Below, piece after piece: positions 9,288-18,098 of a stretch of 64,000 nucleotides of DNA. The position numbers and the translations under genes are program-made. Below the pieces are notes generated by a model. It did no database searches. It was not told the origin of the DNA and was given only the letters and a program-made list of their open reading frames with translations. Source of the DNA: Nannocystis sp. GTDB lineage: Bacteria; Myxococcota_A; Polyangia; Nannocystales; Nannocystaceae. Numbering within the stretch: position 1 is the stretch's first letter; each line of letters begins with the position of its first letter. The stretch covers positions 124,001 through 188,000 of the forward strand of contig JADJRG010000023.1 of the NCBI GenBank assembly GCA_016712315.1, in the 5' to 3' direction.

Positions 9288-10577
9288 GCCTAAGCGCGAG
9301 GCCTTCGTCTGGATCTGGCTCCCCGGCGCCACCGAACCGATCGTCGCGGGACGGCTCGACCGGACCGGAGCCTTCCTCGAGCAGCAGGAGGTGCTCACCT
9401 TCGCCTACGCTCGCTCCTATCTCGAGCGGGACGGAGCGATCTCGCTCTACACACCGGAGCTGCCCCTCCGGCGCGGGCGTATCGATCCGACCGCTCCCCC
9501 TGCCGACAGCGGCTGGCGCGGCTATCCCGTCCGTGGGCAGCGCTCGGCGCTCCCGATCGCTGGCTGCCTACGCGACGCCGCACCGGACGCTTGGGGAAGG
9601 CGGGTGATCAATCTGCGCCTGCATGGCAAGCCGGAGGTCGAGCTCGACGAGCTCACCTATCTCTTACTCTCCGGCAGCGATCGTATCGGTGCGCTCGACT
9701 TTCAGGACTCACCCACCACGTACATCGCCCGCGGCGAGACGGCGACGCTCGAGCAGCTCCTCCAGTTCGCGGAGCTCGTCGAGGCGGGGCAGCCGATCCC
9801 CAAGACCTGGCTGCGGCCGCCGGGCACGGCACTTCGGTCGGGGGAGCGCGCCCCAAGGCCCTGCTCGACCACGAGGGCCGCTGCTTCGTCGCCAAGTTCT
9901 CCTCGTCGACCGACTCCAGACCCGTCGTGAAGGCCGAGGCGGTCGGCATGATCCTCGCGCGACGCGTCGGCATCGACGTAGCTCCGATCGAGGTAGTGCG
10001 TGCCGCCGGTCGAGACGTGCTGCTCGTCGAGCGCTTCGACCGCACGAGCGACGGCGCCCGTCATCTTGTGCTCTCGGCGCTCACAATCCTCGGTCTGCGC
10101 GAGACCGAGGCCCACTACGCGTCGTACGCCGATCTGGCGGAGGCGATCAAATATCCCGGTTGGCGCGACGCCAGGGCCACCCTGCGCGAGCTCTTTCGAC
10201 GCCTCGTGTTCAACATCTGCATCGGCAACACCGACGATCACCTACGCAACCACGCGGCCCTCTGGGATGGCGAGTCGCTGCGGCTGACCCCCGCGTACGA
10301 CCTCTGCCCACAGATCCGGTCGACAAGCGTCGCATCGCACGCCCTCGGCATCACGCGCGACCGCGCCAATGCCTCACAGCTGAGGCTCGCCCGAGCGGTC
10401 GCCGCTGACTTTGGCGTCACTGACCGCCAAGCGGACGCGATGATCGAGGAGATCCTCGCCGTCATCCAGGGCGAGTGGGATCTCGCCTGCGATGAGGCCA
10501 CCCTGACCCGTACCGAGCGCGACGCGCTGTGGAGGCGCGAGATCCTCAACCCGTACATCTTCTATGAGAACGCGTGA
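9277..10577 (+). pseudogene. hipA: HipA-family toxin kinase, frameshifted
   Basis: HipA proteins are Ser/Thr kinases; E. coli HipA phosphorylates glutamyl-tRNA synthetase and causes growth arrest. The first frame (ATG 9277) encodes the HipA N-terminal domain (FVWIWLPGATEPIVAGRL, LPDAWG-like DAAPDAWGRRVI, LLLSGSDRIGALDF) and loses homology at about 9803. The second frame, ending TGA 10575-10577, encodes the kinase lobe: GHGTSVGGARPKALLDHEG (P-loop), VLLVERFDRT, FNICIGNTDDHLRNHAAL (catalytic Asp) and LTPAYDLCPQ. One extra G in aag-acc near 9803 gives PIPKDLAAAAGHGTSVGG and a single ~433-aa protein, normal for the family. As read, no complete kinase would be made from a frame coupled to hipB. 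Confidence 0.85.
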
Positions 10578-10625
10578 GCGGCCAGCATCTGGCCTGTCGG
10601 TCAGCCTCAGCGCCTCACCGCCACC

Positions 10626-11160
10626 TCACCGATAGATCCGCGACCGCCCCCGCACCAGCGCCTCCTCGATCCGCCCCAGCTCGCGCCGGATCTCCTCGAT
10701 CCTCAAGTCCAGCGTCGGCCGCCCAGCCACCCGCAACCGCCCCCGCTCGAAGCTCCCGTGCTCCGCCACCAGCGCCGCCCGGATCCCTTCTTGCGACACC
10801 CCCAGCTCGACCAGCGCCGCCAGCTCGCTCGCGGGCAGCCCGTCGAGCATCGCCAGCCACTCGCCCACGTCTCGCGTCGCGCCCCATCAGCGCCGCGTCC
10901 AGCGCCTCGATCTCGTCCGCTGTGCGCGTCGGGTCCAGCGACAGCGCCGCCCGCACCCCGCGGATCGTGCTCTCTAGCGCCACCCGCAGCGTCCGCGTCT
11001 CGCGGGCCACCTGCGCCAGCGTCGGGCTCAGGTGTGCCAGCTCCAGCGGCGCCTCTGCGCGGTCTTCCAGGTAGCGCCGCGTCTCTGCCTGCGCGCGGAT
11101 CAGCCGATACGCCCCATAACTCGCCGCCACCAGCAGCATCGCCAGCTCGATCGCCCCCAC
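10626..11160 (-). pseudogene. Membrane-anchored helical protein of unknown function, frameshifted
   Basis: The GTG start at 11160-11158 lies directly against the TAG at 11163-11161 that probably ends formate dehydrogenase. The N-terminus has one hydrophobic segment (IELAMLLVAASYGAYRLI) followed by charged helical sequence (LEDRAEAPLELAHLSPTLAQ). Near 10875 the frame must change by one base to continue as VGEWLAMLDGLPASELAALV and end ...LVRGRSRIYR at 10626. Restored length is about 177 aa. I do not recognise the family. The abutting junction suggests co-transcription with the dehydrogenase. Confidence 0.6.
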
Positions 11161-14033
11161 CTACTCCGCCGCGCTCTCGACGTCCGCGCCGTCGTGTGGC
11201 GCTCCACCCGCACCGCGCAGAATTTGAACTCTGGGATCTTCCCGAACGGATCCAGCGCGTCGTTCGTCAGCACGTTCGCCGCCGCCTCCCGCCAGCAGAA
11301 CGGGATGAAGATGGCCCCGAGGCCAGGTGCCCCGGAGCCCCGCACCTTCAGCGTGATCGACCCGCGGCGGCTCGTCACCGCGATCCAATCCTCCTCGTTC
11401 AGCCCCAGCCGCCGCATATCCTCTGGGTGCATATCTGCGTGCGGCTCCCCCTCGATCGCGTCCAGCGCCGTCGATCGCCGCGTCATCGTCCCTGTGTGCC
11501 AGTGCTCTAGCAGCCGCCCTGTCGTCAGGATCATCGGGTATTCCGCGTCTGGCAGCTCCGTAAACGGCGCGAATTCGGCCGGCACCAGCCTCCCGCGGCC
11601 GCTCGGAAAGCTCTCATCAAAGAGCACCACCGTCCCGTCCTCACGCTCTGGATCTTCACAAGGCCACAGCTTGCCCTCGGCGCCCAGGTTCGAGTGGGAC
11701 AGCCCGTGGTAGCTCGGCGACAGCCCCGCGAACTCATCAAACACCGCTGCTACGTCCTTAAACACAAACCCCGGCGCCCCCATGCGCCGCCCGATCTCGC
11801 ACAGGATCTCCCAGTCTTGCCGCGCCTCCCCCGGCAGCGCCAGCACCGGCCGCCCGATCTGCACCCGGCGATCTGTGTTCGTAAAAGTCCCCGTCTTTTC
11901 AAAGAACGAAGACGCCGGCAGGATCACGTCCGCGAATTCTGCAGTCTCTGTCAAGAAGATGTCCTGCACCGCCAGGAAGTCCAAGCTCGCCAGCGCCTTA
12001 CGCACCTTATTGGAGTTTGGATCGCTCACGAAGGGGTTCTCCCCCATGATGTGCATGCCCCGGATCTCATGGCGGATCGCCGCTGCCATGATCTCCACCA
12101 CCGTCAGCCCTGGCGTGCCATCCAGCGCCGCCCCCCACGCCGCCTCGAAGCGCCCCCGGATCGCCGCGTCCTTCACGGACTGGTAGTCGGGGAACACCAT
12201 CGGGATCAGCCCCGCGTCGCTCGCCCCTTGCACGTTATTTTGCCCGCGCAGCGGGTGCAGCCCCGTCCCTGGCCGGCCGATCTGCCCCGTCACCAGCGCC
12301 AGCGCGATCAGGCAGCGCGCGTTGTCGGTCCCGTGCACGTGCTGGCTCACCCCCATCCCCCAAAAGATCAGCGCCGCCTTCGCCGAGCCGAAGGTCACCG
12401 CCACGTCCACGATCTCCGCCACCGTCACCCCGCACAGCTGCGCCGCCAATTCAGGGGGATACGCCGCCACCGTCGCCTTCAGCGCCTCAAAGCCCTCTGT
12501 CCGTGTCTTAACAAAATCCTCATCGACCAGCCCGCGGCGGAGGATCTCGCACAGCACCCCATTAAAGAAGGCAACGTCCGTCCCCGGCCGGATCCGAACG
12601 TAGCGATAGCAATGGTCGGCGATGTCTGGCCGGTGCGGATCGATCGCGATCAGCTTGCACCCCCGCTTCGCCGCCGCCTTAAAGAAGGTCGCCGCCACCG
12701 GGTGGTTCGACGTCGTGTTCGTGCCGACCAGCAGCGCCACGTCGCTGTTCTCCACGTCGCGGAAGGTCGTCGACACCGCCCCCGAGCCGATCGTCTCCAT
12801 CAGCGCCGCCACCGACGACGCGTGGCACAGCCGCGTGCAGTGGTCGACATTGTTTGAGCCAAAACCAACGCGCACCAATTTTTGGAACAGGTACGCCTCC
12901 TCGTTCGACCCCTTCGCCGAGCCGAAGCCCGCCAACGCCCGCGGCCCGTAAGCCGCCCGGATCCCACCCAATTTCTGCGCCACCAGCGCCAGCGCCTCCT
13001 CCCAGCTCGCCTCGCGGAACGCCGGCATCACCTCCGCGTAGTCCACCAGCCCCCCCGGCCGCCGCCCTCGCTCCTGCCGCACCGCCCCGCTCAGGGGCCC
13101 CTTCGGGTACGCCTCCTCGCGCCGGATCAGCGGCCGCGTCAGCCGGTGCGCGTGCGACGGGTAGTCGAAGCCGTAGCGCCCCTTCACGCACAGCCGCCGG
13201 TCGGACACCCGGCTGTCGCGCCCGTCGATCCACGCCACCTTGTTCAGCGCCGTGTCCACGTGCGCCGTGATCGAGCAGCCCACCCCGCAGTACGGGCACA
13301 GCGTCGCCACCTGCTTCAGCGCCGCCGGCGCCCGCAGCGGCGCCGACAATTGTTTGTTCACCAGCGCGTCCGTCGGGCACGCGTCCATACACTCGCCGCA
13401 CGACACGCAGCTCGACGCCCCCATCGGCTGGTCCAGATCGAACGCGATCTTCGCCGTGTAGCCCTTCCCCGAGCGCGTGATCACCTCGTTGCTCTGCACC
13501 TCGTCGCACGCCCGCACGCAGCGGTCGCACAGGATGCACGACTGGTGATCCACCCCGATCACCGGCGACGACGCGTCCTCACCGCGACCTGTCCCCCGGG
13601 GCAGCCCCAGCGGCCCCCGCGATCCCGCCCCCTCCGGCTGCGCGATCTCGAGCTTCGCCGCCAGCGCCGCCAACTGCGACCCTTCTGGCCGCGCCTGGGA
13701 TCGCACCACCGGCTGGTCCGCCACCAGCAGCGCCGTCAACATCCGCCGGTGCCGCGTCAGCGCCTCGCTCGTCGCCGTCACCGTCATGCCCGGCTCACAA
13801 GCGCGCACGCAGCTCGCCGCCAGCGTCCGCCCGCCCACGTCCACCACACACAGCCTGCACACCCCGACCGGCCGGTAGCGCGGGTCGTGGCACAGCGCCG
13901 GGATCTCGATCCCCACCTGCCGCGCCGCCTCCCAGATCGTCGTCCCTGGCGCCACCGCCACCGCCTGTCCGTCGATCGTCACCGAGATCGTCGCCGTGCC
14001 CTCGCGCTCGCCTGCGTCGCTCATGGCCGCCAT
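11100..14033 (-). CDS. fdhF: Formate dehydrogenase alpha subunit (Mo/W-bis-MGD, Fe-S)
   Basis: Catalytic subunit of a formate dehydrogenase that oxidises formate to CO2 at a molybdopterin centre. In order: a 2Fe-2S ferredoxin-like domain (CHDPRYRPVGVCRLC), a His-Cys-type linker, two 4Fe-4S motifs (CILCDRCVRAC, CVSCGECMDACP), a further 4Fe-4S site (CPYCGVGC) and the molybdopterin oxidoreductase core. The site aligned with E. coli FdhF Sec140 is Cys (VDHCTRLCHASSV). I chose ATG 14033 over longer starts because the ferredoxin domain begins soon after it. The frame runs on to 11100, but the shifted ending DGADVESAAE with TAG at 11163-11161 abuts the next GTG, so a one-base indel near 11210 is likely. 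No beta/gamma subunits or fdhD are seen nearby. Confidence 0.9.
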   Translation of the reverse strand: MAAMSDAGEREGTATISVTIDGQAVAVAPGTTIWEAARQVGIEIPALCHDPRYRPVGVCRLCVVDVGGRTLAASCVRACEPGMTVTATSEALTRHRRMLTALLVADQPVVRSQARPEGSQLAALAAKLEIAQPEGAGSRGPLGLPRGTGRGEDASSPVIGVDHQSCILCDRCVRACDEVQSNEVITRSGKGYTAKIAFDLDQPMGASSCVSCGECMDACPTDALVNKQLSAPLRAPAALKQVATLCPYCGVGCSITAHVDTALNKVAWIDGRDSRVSDRRLCVKGRYGFDYPSHAHRLTRPLIRREEAYPKGPLSGAVRQERGRRPGGLVDYAEVMPAFREASWEEALALVAQKLGGIRAAYGPRALAGFGSAKGSNEEAYLFQKLVRVGFGSNNVDHCTRLCHASSVAALMETIGSGAVSTTFRDVENSDVALLVGTNTTSNHPVAATFFKAAAKRGCKLIAIDPHRPDIADHCYRYVRIRPGTDVAFFNGVLCEILRRGLVDEDFVKTRTEGFEALKATVAAYPPELAAQLCGVTVAEIVDVAVTFGSAKAALIFWGMGVSQHVHGTDNARCLIALALVTGQIGRPGTGLHPLRGQNNVQGASDAGLIPMVFPDYQSVKDAAIRGRFEAAWGAALDGTPGLTVVEIMAAAIRHEIRGMHIMGENPFVSDPNSNKVRKALASLDFLAVQDIFLTETAEFADVILPASSFFEKTGTFTNTDRRVQIGRPVLALPGEARQDWEILCEIGRRMGAPGFVFKDVAAVFDEFAGLSPSYHGLSHSNLGAEGKLWPCEDPEREDGTVVLFDESFPSGRGRLVPAEFAPFTELPDAEYPMILTTGRLLEHWHTGTMTRRSTALDAIEGEPHADMHPEDMRRLGLNEEDWIAVTSRRGSITLKVRGSGAPGLGAIFIPFCWREAAANVLTNDALDPFGKIPEFKFCAVRVERHTTARTSRARRSRWGRSSWRCCWWRRVMGRIG

Positions 14034-14150
14034 GATATCCCGCCCGCGACCGCCACCAAAGCCGCGCACGCGGCCAAATTCGCCAAAGATCTCCCCTGCG
14101 TGCAGGCTTTTCACTGGCCCTCGCGGCGACCGCGTGACATATGCCCGCCC

Positions 14151-15191
14151 ATGATGCTCCTCCGCGCAGCCTCACTCATCGGACTTGGAGCGCGCGCCGC
14201 AGCGCTCCCGCTCGCCGCCGCCGCCGCCGGCTGGGTCACTTACAGCCACCTCGGCATCGATCACGCCGTCGATCTACCGCCCGCCATCGACGCCCCGCGC
14301 CACCACCTCCACACCCCCTCCGGCGAGCTCGCCTATTACGCCGACGACAGCGCCGAGGGCCGCCCCCTCGTCCTCCTGCATAGCATCAACGCCGCCGCCT
14401 CCGCCTTCGAGATGCGCCCCCTCTTCGAGCGCTACCGCGGCCAGCGCCCCGTCTACGCGCTCGATCTGCCCGGCTTTGGCGCCTCGGAGCGCGGCCCACG
14501 CCCCTACTCGCCAGAGCTCTACCGCGAAGCCATCGCCGCGCTGCTCACCCACATCGGCGCCCCCGCGGACGTCATCGCCCTCTCCCTCACCGCCGAGTTC
14601 GCCGCGCTCGCCGCTCACAGCCACCCCGAGGCCTTCCACAGCCTCACCCTCATCTCCCCCACCGGCCTCGGCCACCAGAGCCCCCAGGGCGCCACGCCGG
14701 CCGCTCTACGCCGCCACCGCCTCTTCACCCGCGACCTCCTCCGTCAGCCCCTCTACGACCTCGTCGTCACCCGCCCCAGCCTCCGCTACTTCCTCGGCCA
14801 GCACTTCACCGGCGAGCTCCCCGAGGAGCTCGTCCGCTACGCCTTCCTCACCGCCCACCGCCCCGGCGCCGCCTACGCCCCCCTCGCCTTCATCAGCGGC
14901 CTGCTCTTCACCCCCCGCGTCTTTTCCGAGATCTACGCCCAGATCCACGTGCCCACCCACGTCCTCTACGACGAAGATCCTCACGTCACCTTCGATCGCC
15001 TCCCCGAGCTCTTAGAAAAGAGCCCCACCTGGAGCGCCACCCGCATCGTCCCCACCCGCGGCCTCCCCCACTGGGACAAGCTCCCCGCCGCCGCCCAGGC
15101 CGTCGACGCCTTCTGGGCCGCCCTCAGCGCCGACGCGCCCGCCCACGCGTCCACCCCGACGCCGGACATCGACGCCACCCCCGCCGAGTAG
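14151..15191 (+). CDS. Alpha/beta hydrolase with N-terminal membrane anchor
   Basis: A 346-aa alpha/beta-hydrolase-fold protein. A hydrophobic N-terminus (LIGLGARAAALPLAAAAAGW) suggests a membrane anchor or uncleaved signal. The fold is shown by LVLLHSINAAASAF (oxyanion strand), YALDLPGFGASERG, and the late acid/His elements VLYDEDPHVTFDR and GLPHWDKL. The nucleophile elbow reads VIALSLTAEF, so the usual GxSxG is degenerate, although the Ser is in place. Start is ATG 14151 (a second ATG follows); the longer upstream frame only shadows fdhF. It is divergent from fdhF with ~120 bases between. Substrate unknown; an esterase or lipase role is a guess. Confidence 0.8.
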   Translation: MMLLRAASLIGLGARAAALPLAAAAAGWVTYSHLGIDHAVDLPPAIDAPRHHLHTPSGELAYYADDSAEGRPLVLLHSINAAASAFEMRPLFERYRGQRPVYALDLPGFGASERGPRPYSPELYREAIAALLTHIGAPADVIALSLTAEFAALAAHSHPEAFHSLTLISPTGLGHQSPQGATPAALRRHRLFTRDLLRQPLYDLVVTRPSLRYFLGQHFTGELPEELVRYAFLTAHRPGAAYAPLAFISGLLFTPRVFSEIYAQIHVPTHVLYDEDPHVTFDRLPELLEKSPTWSATRIVPTRGLPHWDKLPAAAQAVDAFWAALSADAPAHASTPTPDIDATPAE

Positions 15192-15251
15192 CCGCCGCCT
15201 GGGCCCGTCGTCGGCGCCGCCGAACCTGGTCGAAGAGCCAGCCGACCGCGC

Positions 15252-15662
15252 CTACGCCGCCCGCGTCAGCGTCACCCGCACCGGCCACCCCGCCGCGCCC
15301 GCGCCCGCCCCCTCCACCACGCACAAGAACTCAAACACCTGCAGCTTCGCCAGGCAGCGCAGCGGCCGCGCCGAGATCGTATACGCGCCCGCCCGCAGCC
15401 CCACGTCGACCCCGATCCCCGCGTACGCGCCCACCACCACCGCCCCGCCGATCATCTCTACCGCGATCCCGCGCAGGCACAGCCCCGCCGCCTGCGCGCA
15501 CGCGTCCACCAGCAGCGGCCACGACCACCCCGCAAGCGCCCGGGTCGTGAAGCGCCGCGCGCCACCTGCTCCTTCGGCCAGCTCTTCCTCCGCGATCAGC
15601 AGCGCCGGCGCCTCATGCCGCAGCAGCCCCGCGATCTCCGCCCTCATCAGCCTCGCCGTCAT
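15252..15662 (-). CDS. Hot-dog dehydratase-like subunit (ApeP/FabZ-like), lacks catalytic His
   Basis: A 136-aa hot-dog-fold protein. It has the FabZ-like opening (LLRHEAPALLIAEEELAEG) and central helix (WSWPLLVDACAQAAGLCLRG), in which Asp occupies the place of the catalytic acid of FabZ/FabA. The HFPG-type motif with the catalytic His is absent. Its ATG (15662-15660) overlaps the TGA of the upstream hot-dog gene (15661-15659), so the two proteins are translationally coupled and probably made 1:1. This resembles the ApeI/ApeP heterodimeric dehydratases of aryl polyene clusters (family knowledge). The frame stays open upstream of this ATG, but that part has no protein-like sequence. Confidence 0.7.
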   Translation of the reverse strand: MTARLMRAEIAGLLRHEAPALLIAEEELAEGAGGARRFTTRALAGWSWPLLVDACAQAAGLCLRGIAVEMIGGAVVVGAYAGIGVDVGLRAGAYTISARPLRCLAKLQVFEFLCVVEGAGAGAAGWPVRVTLTRAA

Positions 15663-16105
15663 CGTCGCACCAACCACGCGACCGCCGCGGGCCGCGCCTC
15701 CCCGTCGATCACGATCTCCGCGACCACCTTCCCGCGCTCCGCCCGCGCCTGCGCCCACACCCCCGCCTGCGGCCGCACCAGCGCCCGGAACACGCAGCGC
15801 TCCACCACCACCGCCGCCGCGTCGATCCAGCCCGCCAGGTCCGCCATACAGCCCAGCAAGTGCGCCCCCGGCACCACGGGATCGCCCGGAAAATGCCCCG
15901 CGCACAGCGCCGCCAGCGTCGCCTCGGCCAGCCGGGCCCGCACGCGATCTGTCTCTCGAACCAGATCAACCTGCCCCAAGATCTCCCCCGATCGAGCCCC
16001 CAGAGGCGCGCCCTCGCGCGCCTCCTCGCCGCGCAGCAGCGCCAGCGTCGCCGCCAGCGTCGGCAGCACCGCTCGCCCCGCCGCGCCGTTGCCCTCCGCG
16101 ATCAT
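15659..16105 (-). CDS. Hot-dog dehydratase-like subunit (ApeI/FabA-like), with catalytic His
   Basis: A 148-aa 3-hydroxyacyl-ACP dehydratase-like protein. The FabA/FabZ signature AGHFPGDPVVPGAHLLGCMAD is clear and supplies the catalytic His. The acidic residue that normally follows on the central helix (Glu in FabZ, Asp in FabA) is replaced: LLGCM in place of the family's GLDAM or QIEAM. With the coupled downstream subunit, which has the acid but no His, a single composite active site at the dimer interface is plausible. It is transcribed divergently from the ketosynthase genes; only 64 bases separate the starts. ATG 16105 is the first start. Confidence 0.75.
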   Translation of the reverse strand: MIAEGNGAAGRAVLPTLAATLALLRGEEAREGAPLGARSGEILGQVDLVRETDRVRARLAEATLAALCAGHFPGDPVVPGAHLLGCMADLAGWIDAAAVVVERCVFRALVRPQAGVWAQARAERGKVVAEIVIDGEARPAAVAWLVRR

Positions 16106-16169
16106 CCTCCGCTACTATACCGGCCGCCGCGCCCGTCTACGCGCGTTTTCCCTCGTGTTGGACCGCGCC

Positions 16170-17321
16170 ATGGACCCCGCCCCTCGCGTCGCGATCACCG
16201 GCCTCGGCGCCTGGACCCCCTTCGGCGCCGGCTGGGCGGCCCTACGCAGCGGCCTCGCCGCCGGTCGCAGCGCCCTCACCCGGGTCGGCGATCGCGCCCC
16301 CGCGCTCCCTGAGGCCGTCGCCGGCCTGATCCACGACCTCGCGCCCTTTCGCGCCGCCTTCCCGGAGGTGCGCCCCCCGCTCCCCATCGCCCCCACCCAG
16401 ATCGCCCTCGTCGCCGCCCACGAGGCGCTCACCGACGCCGGCCTCGCCGAAGATCCCCAGCGCGAGCAGATCGGCGTCTACCTCGGCCGCAACCGCGGCC
16501 CCGCCGGCGTCGTCGCCAAGATCATGGAAGCCGTGCTCAGCGGCGGCGCCAAAAAGACCAGCCCCCTGCTCTTCTCTCAGAGCGTCGCCAACGCCCCCTT
16601 AGGCGCCATCGCCGCTCACCTCGTGCTCCGCGGCCCCAACCTCATGACCCAAGGCGGAGGCGCCCTCCTGCTCGCCCTCGACGCCCTCCGCCGCGGCGAC
16701 GCCCCCGCCCTGCTCGTCGGTGGTTTTGAGGAGATCGAGGCCCACTGCTTCGCCGCCGACGCCGCCAACGGCTTCATCCGCCCGCGTTGCCCCGCCGACG
16801 CGATCCGCCCCTACGACCCCACCAGCGCCGGCCCCACCTTCGGCGAGGGCGCCGTCTTCCTCGCCCTCGAGCCCCTGGGGCGCGCCCGCGCCCGCGGCGC
16901 CACCATCTACGCCGAGCTCTGCGCCGCCGAGAGCGGCCTCGGCGCCCCCCTCGCCGGCCCCAGCGCCCTCGCCGGCTGGGGCAGCCCCACCGCCGAGGCG
17001 CTCCTGAGCCTCATCCAAGCCGCCCTCCGAGGCGCCCACCTCACCCCGAGCCGCCTCGATCACCACAGCGGCGGCGGCAACGGCGATCCTCACCTCGACG
17101 CCCTCGAGCGCCGCGCCCTCGCCCTGCTCGGCCGCCCTGATCTCCCCTCGACCAGCCCCAAAGGACAGATCGGCGACGGCCTCGGCTTCGGCGCCGTGCT
17201 CGCCGCCGCCCTCGCCGCCGACGCCCTGCACCGGGCCGCGAAGAGCCACGCCCTCGTCACCCACATCGAGTTCCACGGCGCCCTCTTCGCCGCCCTGCTC
17301 CGCCGCCCCGAACCTGCCTGA
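16170..17321 (+). CDS. Ketosynthase-like KS-beta / chain-length factor (Gln at active site)
   Basis: A 383-aa thiolase-fold beta-ketoacyl synthase homologue (VAITGLGAWTPFGAGW; FGEGAVFLALEPL). At the position of the nucleophilic Cys the sequence is NLMTQGGGALLLALD, with Gln near residue 161. Replacement of Cys by Gln is the hallmark of KS-beta or chain-length factors in type II PKS, which pair with an active KS-alpha. The His/Lys/His regions are also degenerate (DHHSGGGNGD; SPKGQIGDGLG). The active partner is two genes downstream. ATG 16170 is chosen because homology starts there; the long upstream frame only shadows the divergent dehydratase genes. Confidence 0.85.
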   Translation: MDPAPRVAITGLGAWTPFGAGWAALRSGLAAGRSALTRVGDRAPALPEAVAGLIHDLAPFRAAFPEVRPPLPIAPTQIALVAAHEALTDAGLAEDPQREQIGVYLGRNRGPAGVVAKIMEAVLSGGAKKTSPLLFSQSVANAPLGAIAAHLVLRGPNLMTQGGGALLLALDALRRGDAPALLVGGFEEIEAHCFAADAANGFIRPRCPADAIRPYDPTSAGPTFGEGAVFLALEPLGRARARGATIYAELCAAESGLGAPLAGPSALAGWGSPTAEALLSLIQAALRGAHLTPSRLDHHSGGGNGDPHLDALERRALALLGRPDLPSTSPKGQIGDGLGFGAVLAAALAADALHRAAKSHALVTHIEFHGALFAALLRRPEPA

Positions 17322-17327
17322 GCGACC

Positions 17328-18092
17328 ATGAGCGAGCCCACCCCCTCTGAGCCTCTCGTCGCCCTCGTCACCGGCGGTAGCCGCGGCATCGGCCGCGCGA
17401 TCTGCCACAGCCTCGCCGCCCGCGGCGTGCACGTCGTCATCAACTACCGCCAGGACGACGCCGCCGCCGCCGCCCTCGCGGCCGAGCTGCACGCCGCCGG
17501 TCATCACGCCTCGTGCAGCCGCGCCGACGTCGCCGACCCCGAGGCCGTGCGCGCCATGTTCGCCCAGATCCGCGCCCAGCAGGGCCGCCTCGACCTGCTC
17601 ATCAACAGCGCCGGGATCCTCCACGAAGGCCTCTTCCTCTTCACCCCCCTCGATCGTTTCTGGCAGGTCATGCAGGTCAACCTCGGCGGCGTCGTCCACT
17701 GCTGCCGCGCCGCGATCCCCATGCTCGGTCGACACAAGCGCGGCCGGATCATCAACCTCGCCTCGATCGCCGCCCTCCACCAGAGCGCCGGCCTCGCCGC
17801 CTACGCCGCCTCCAAGGCCGGCGTGCTCGCCCTCACCGGCGTGCTCGCGCGCGAGCTCGCCGCCGCCGGGATCCGCGTCAACGCCGTCGCCCCTGGCCTC
17901 GTCGAGACCGACATGGTCGCCGCCATGGCCGACCCCAGCGCCCGCGAGCGCGCCGTCCAAGGCCAGCCCGTGCGCCGCCTCGGCCGCCCCGAAGAGGTCG
18001 CCAACCTCGTCACCTACCTCGCCCTCGACGCCCCCGACTACCTCACCGGCGAGACGCTCCGCCTCGACGGCGGCGCGCTGATCGGAGCCTGA
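17328..18092 (+). CDS. fabG: 3-oxoacyl-ACP reductase (SDR)
   Basis: A 254-aa short-chain dehydrogenase of the FabG type. It shows the NADPH motif VTGGSRGIGRAI, NSAGILHEG, catalytic Ser in NLASIAAL, YxxxK as YAASK, and the C-terminal ITGETLRLDGG-like YLTGETLRLDGG. It would reduce the beta-ketone formed by the flanking ketosynthases. ATG 17328 is 6 bases after the KS-beta stop and its own stop is 6 bases before KS-alpha, so these genes are one operon. Confidence 0.92.
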   Translation: MSEPTPSEPLVALVTGGSRGIGRAICHSLAARGVHVVINYRQDDAAAAALAAELHAAGHHASCSRADVADPEAVRAMFAQIRAQQGRLDLLINSAGILHEGLFLFTPLDRFWQVMQVNLGGVVHCCRAAIPMLGRHKRGRIINLASIAALHQSAGLAAYAASKAGVLALTGVLARELAAAGIRVNAVAPGLVETDMVAAMADPSARERAVQGQPVRRLGRPEEVANLVTYLALDAPDYLTGETLRLDGGALIGA

Positions 18093-18098
18093 TCCCCG

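Noticed and set aside
10580..10594. GGCCAG-CAT-CTGGCC hairpin after hipA
   Set aside because: Stem of only 6 bp and no T tract; too weak to call a terminator.
12882..14150. Upstream extension of the alpha/beta hydrolase frame
   Set aside because: It is Arg/His/Pro-rich antisense of fdhF; the hydrolase homology begins at 14151.
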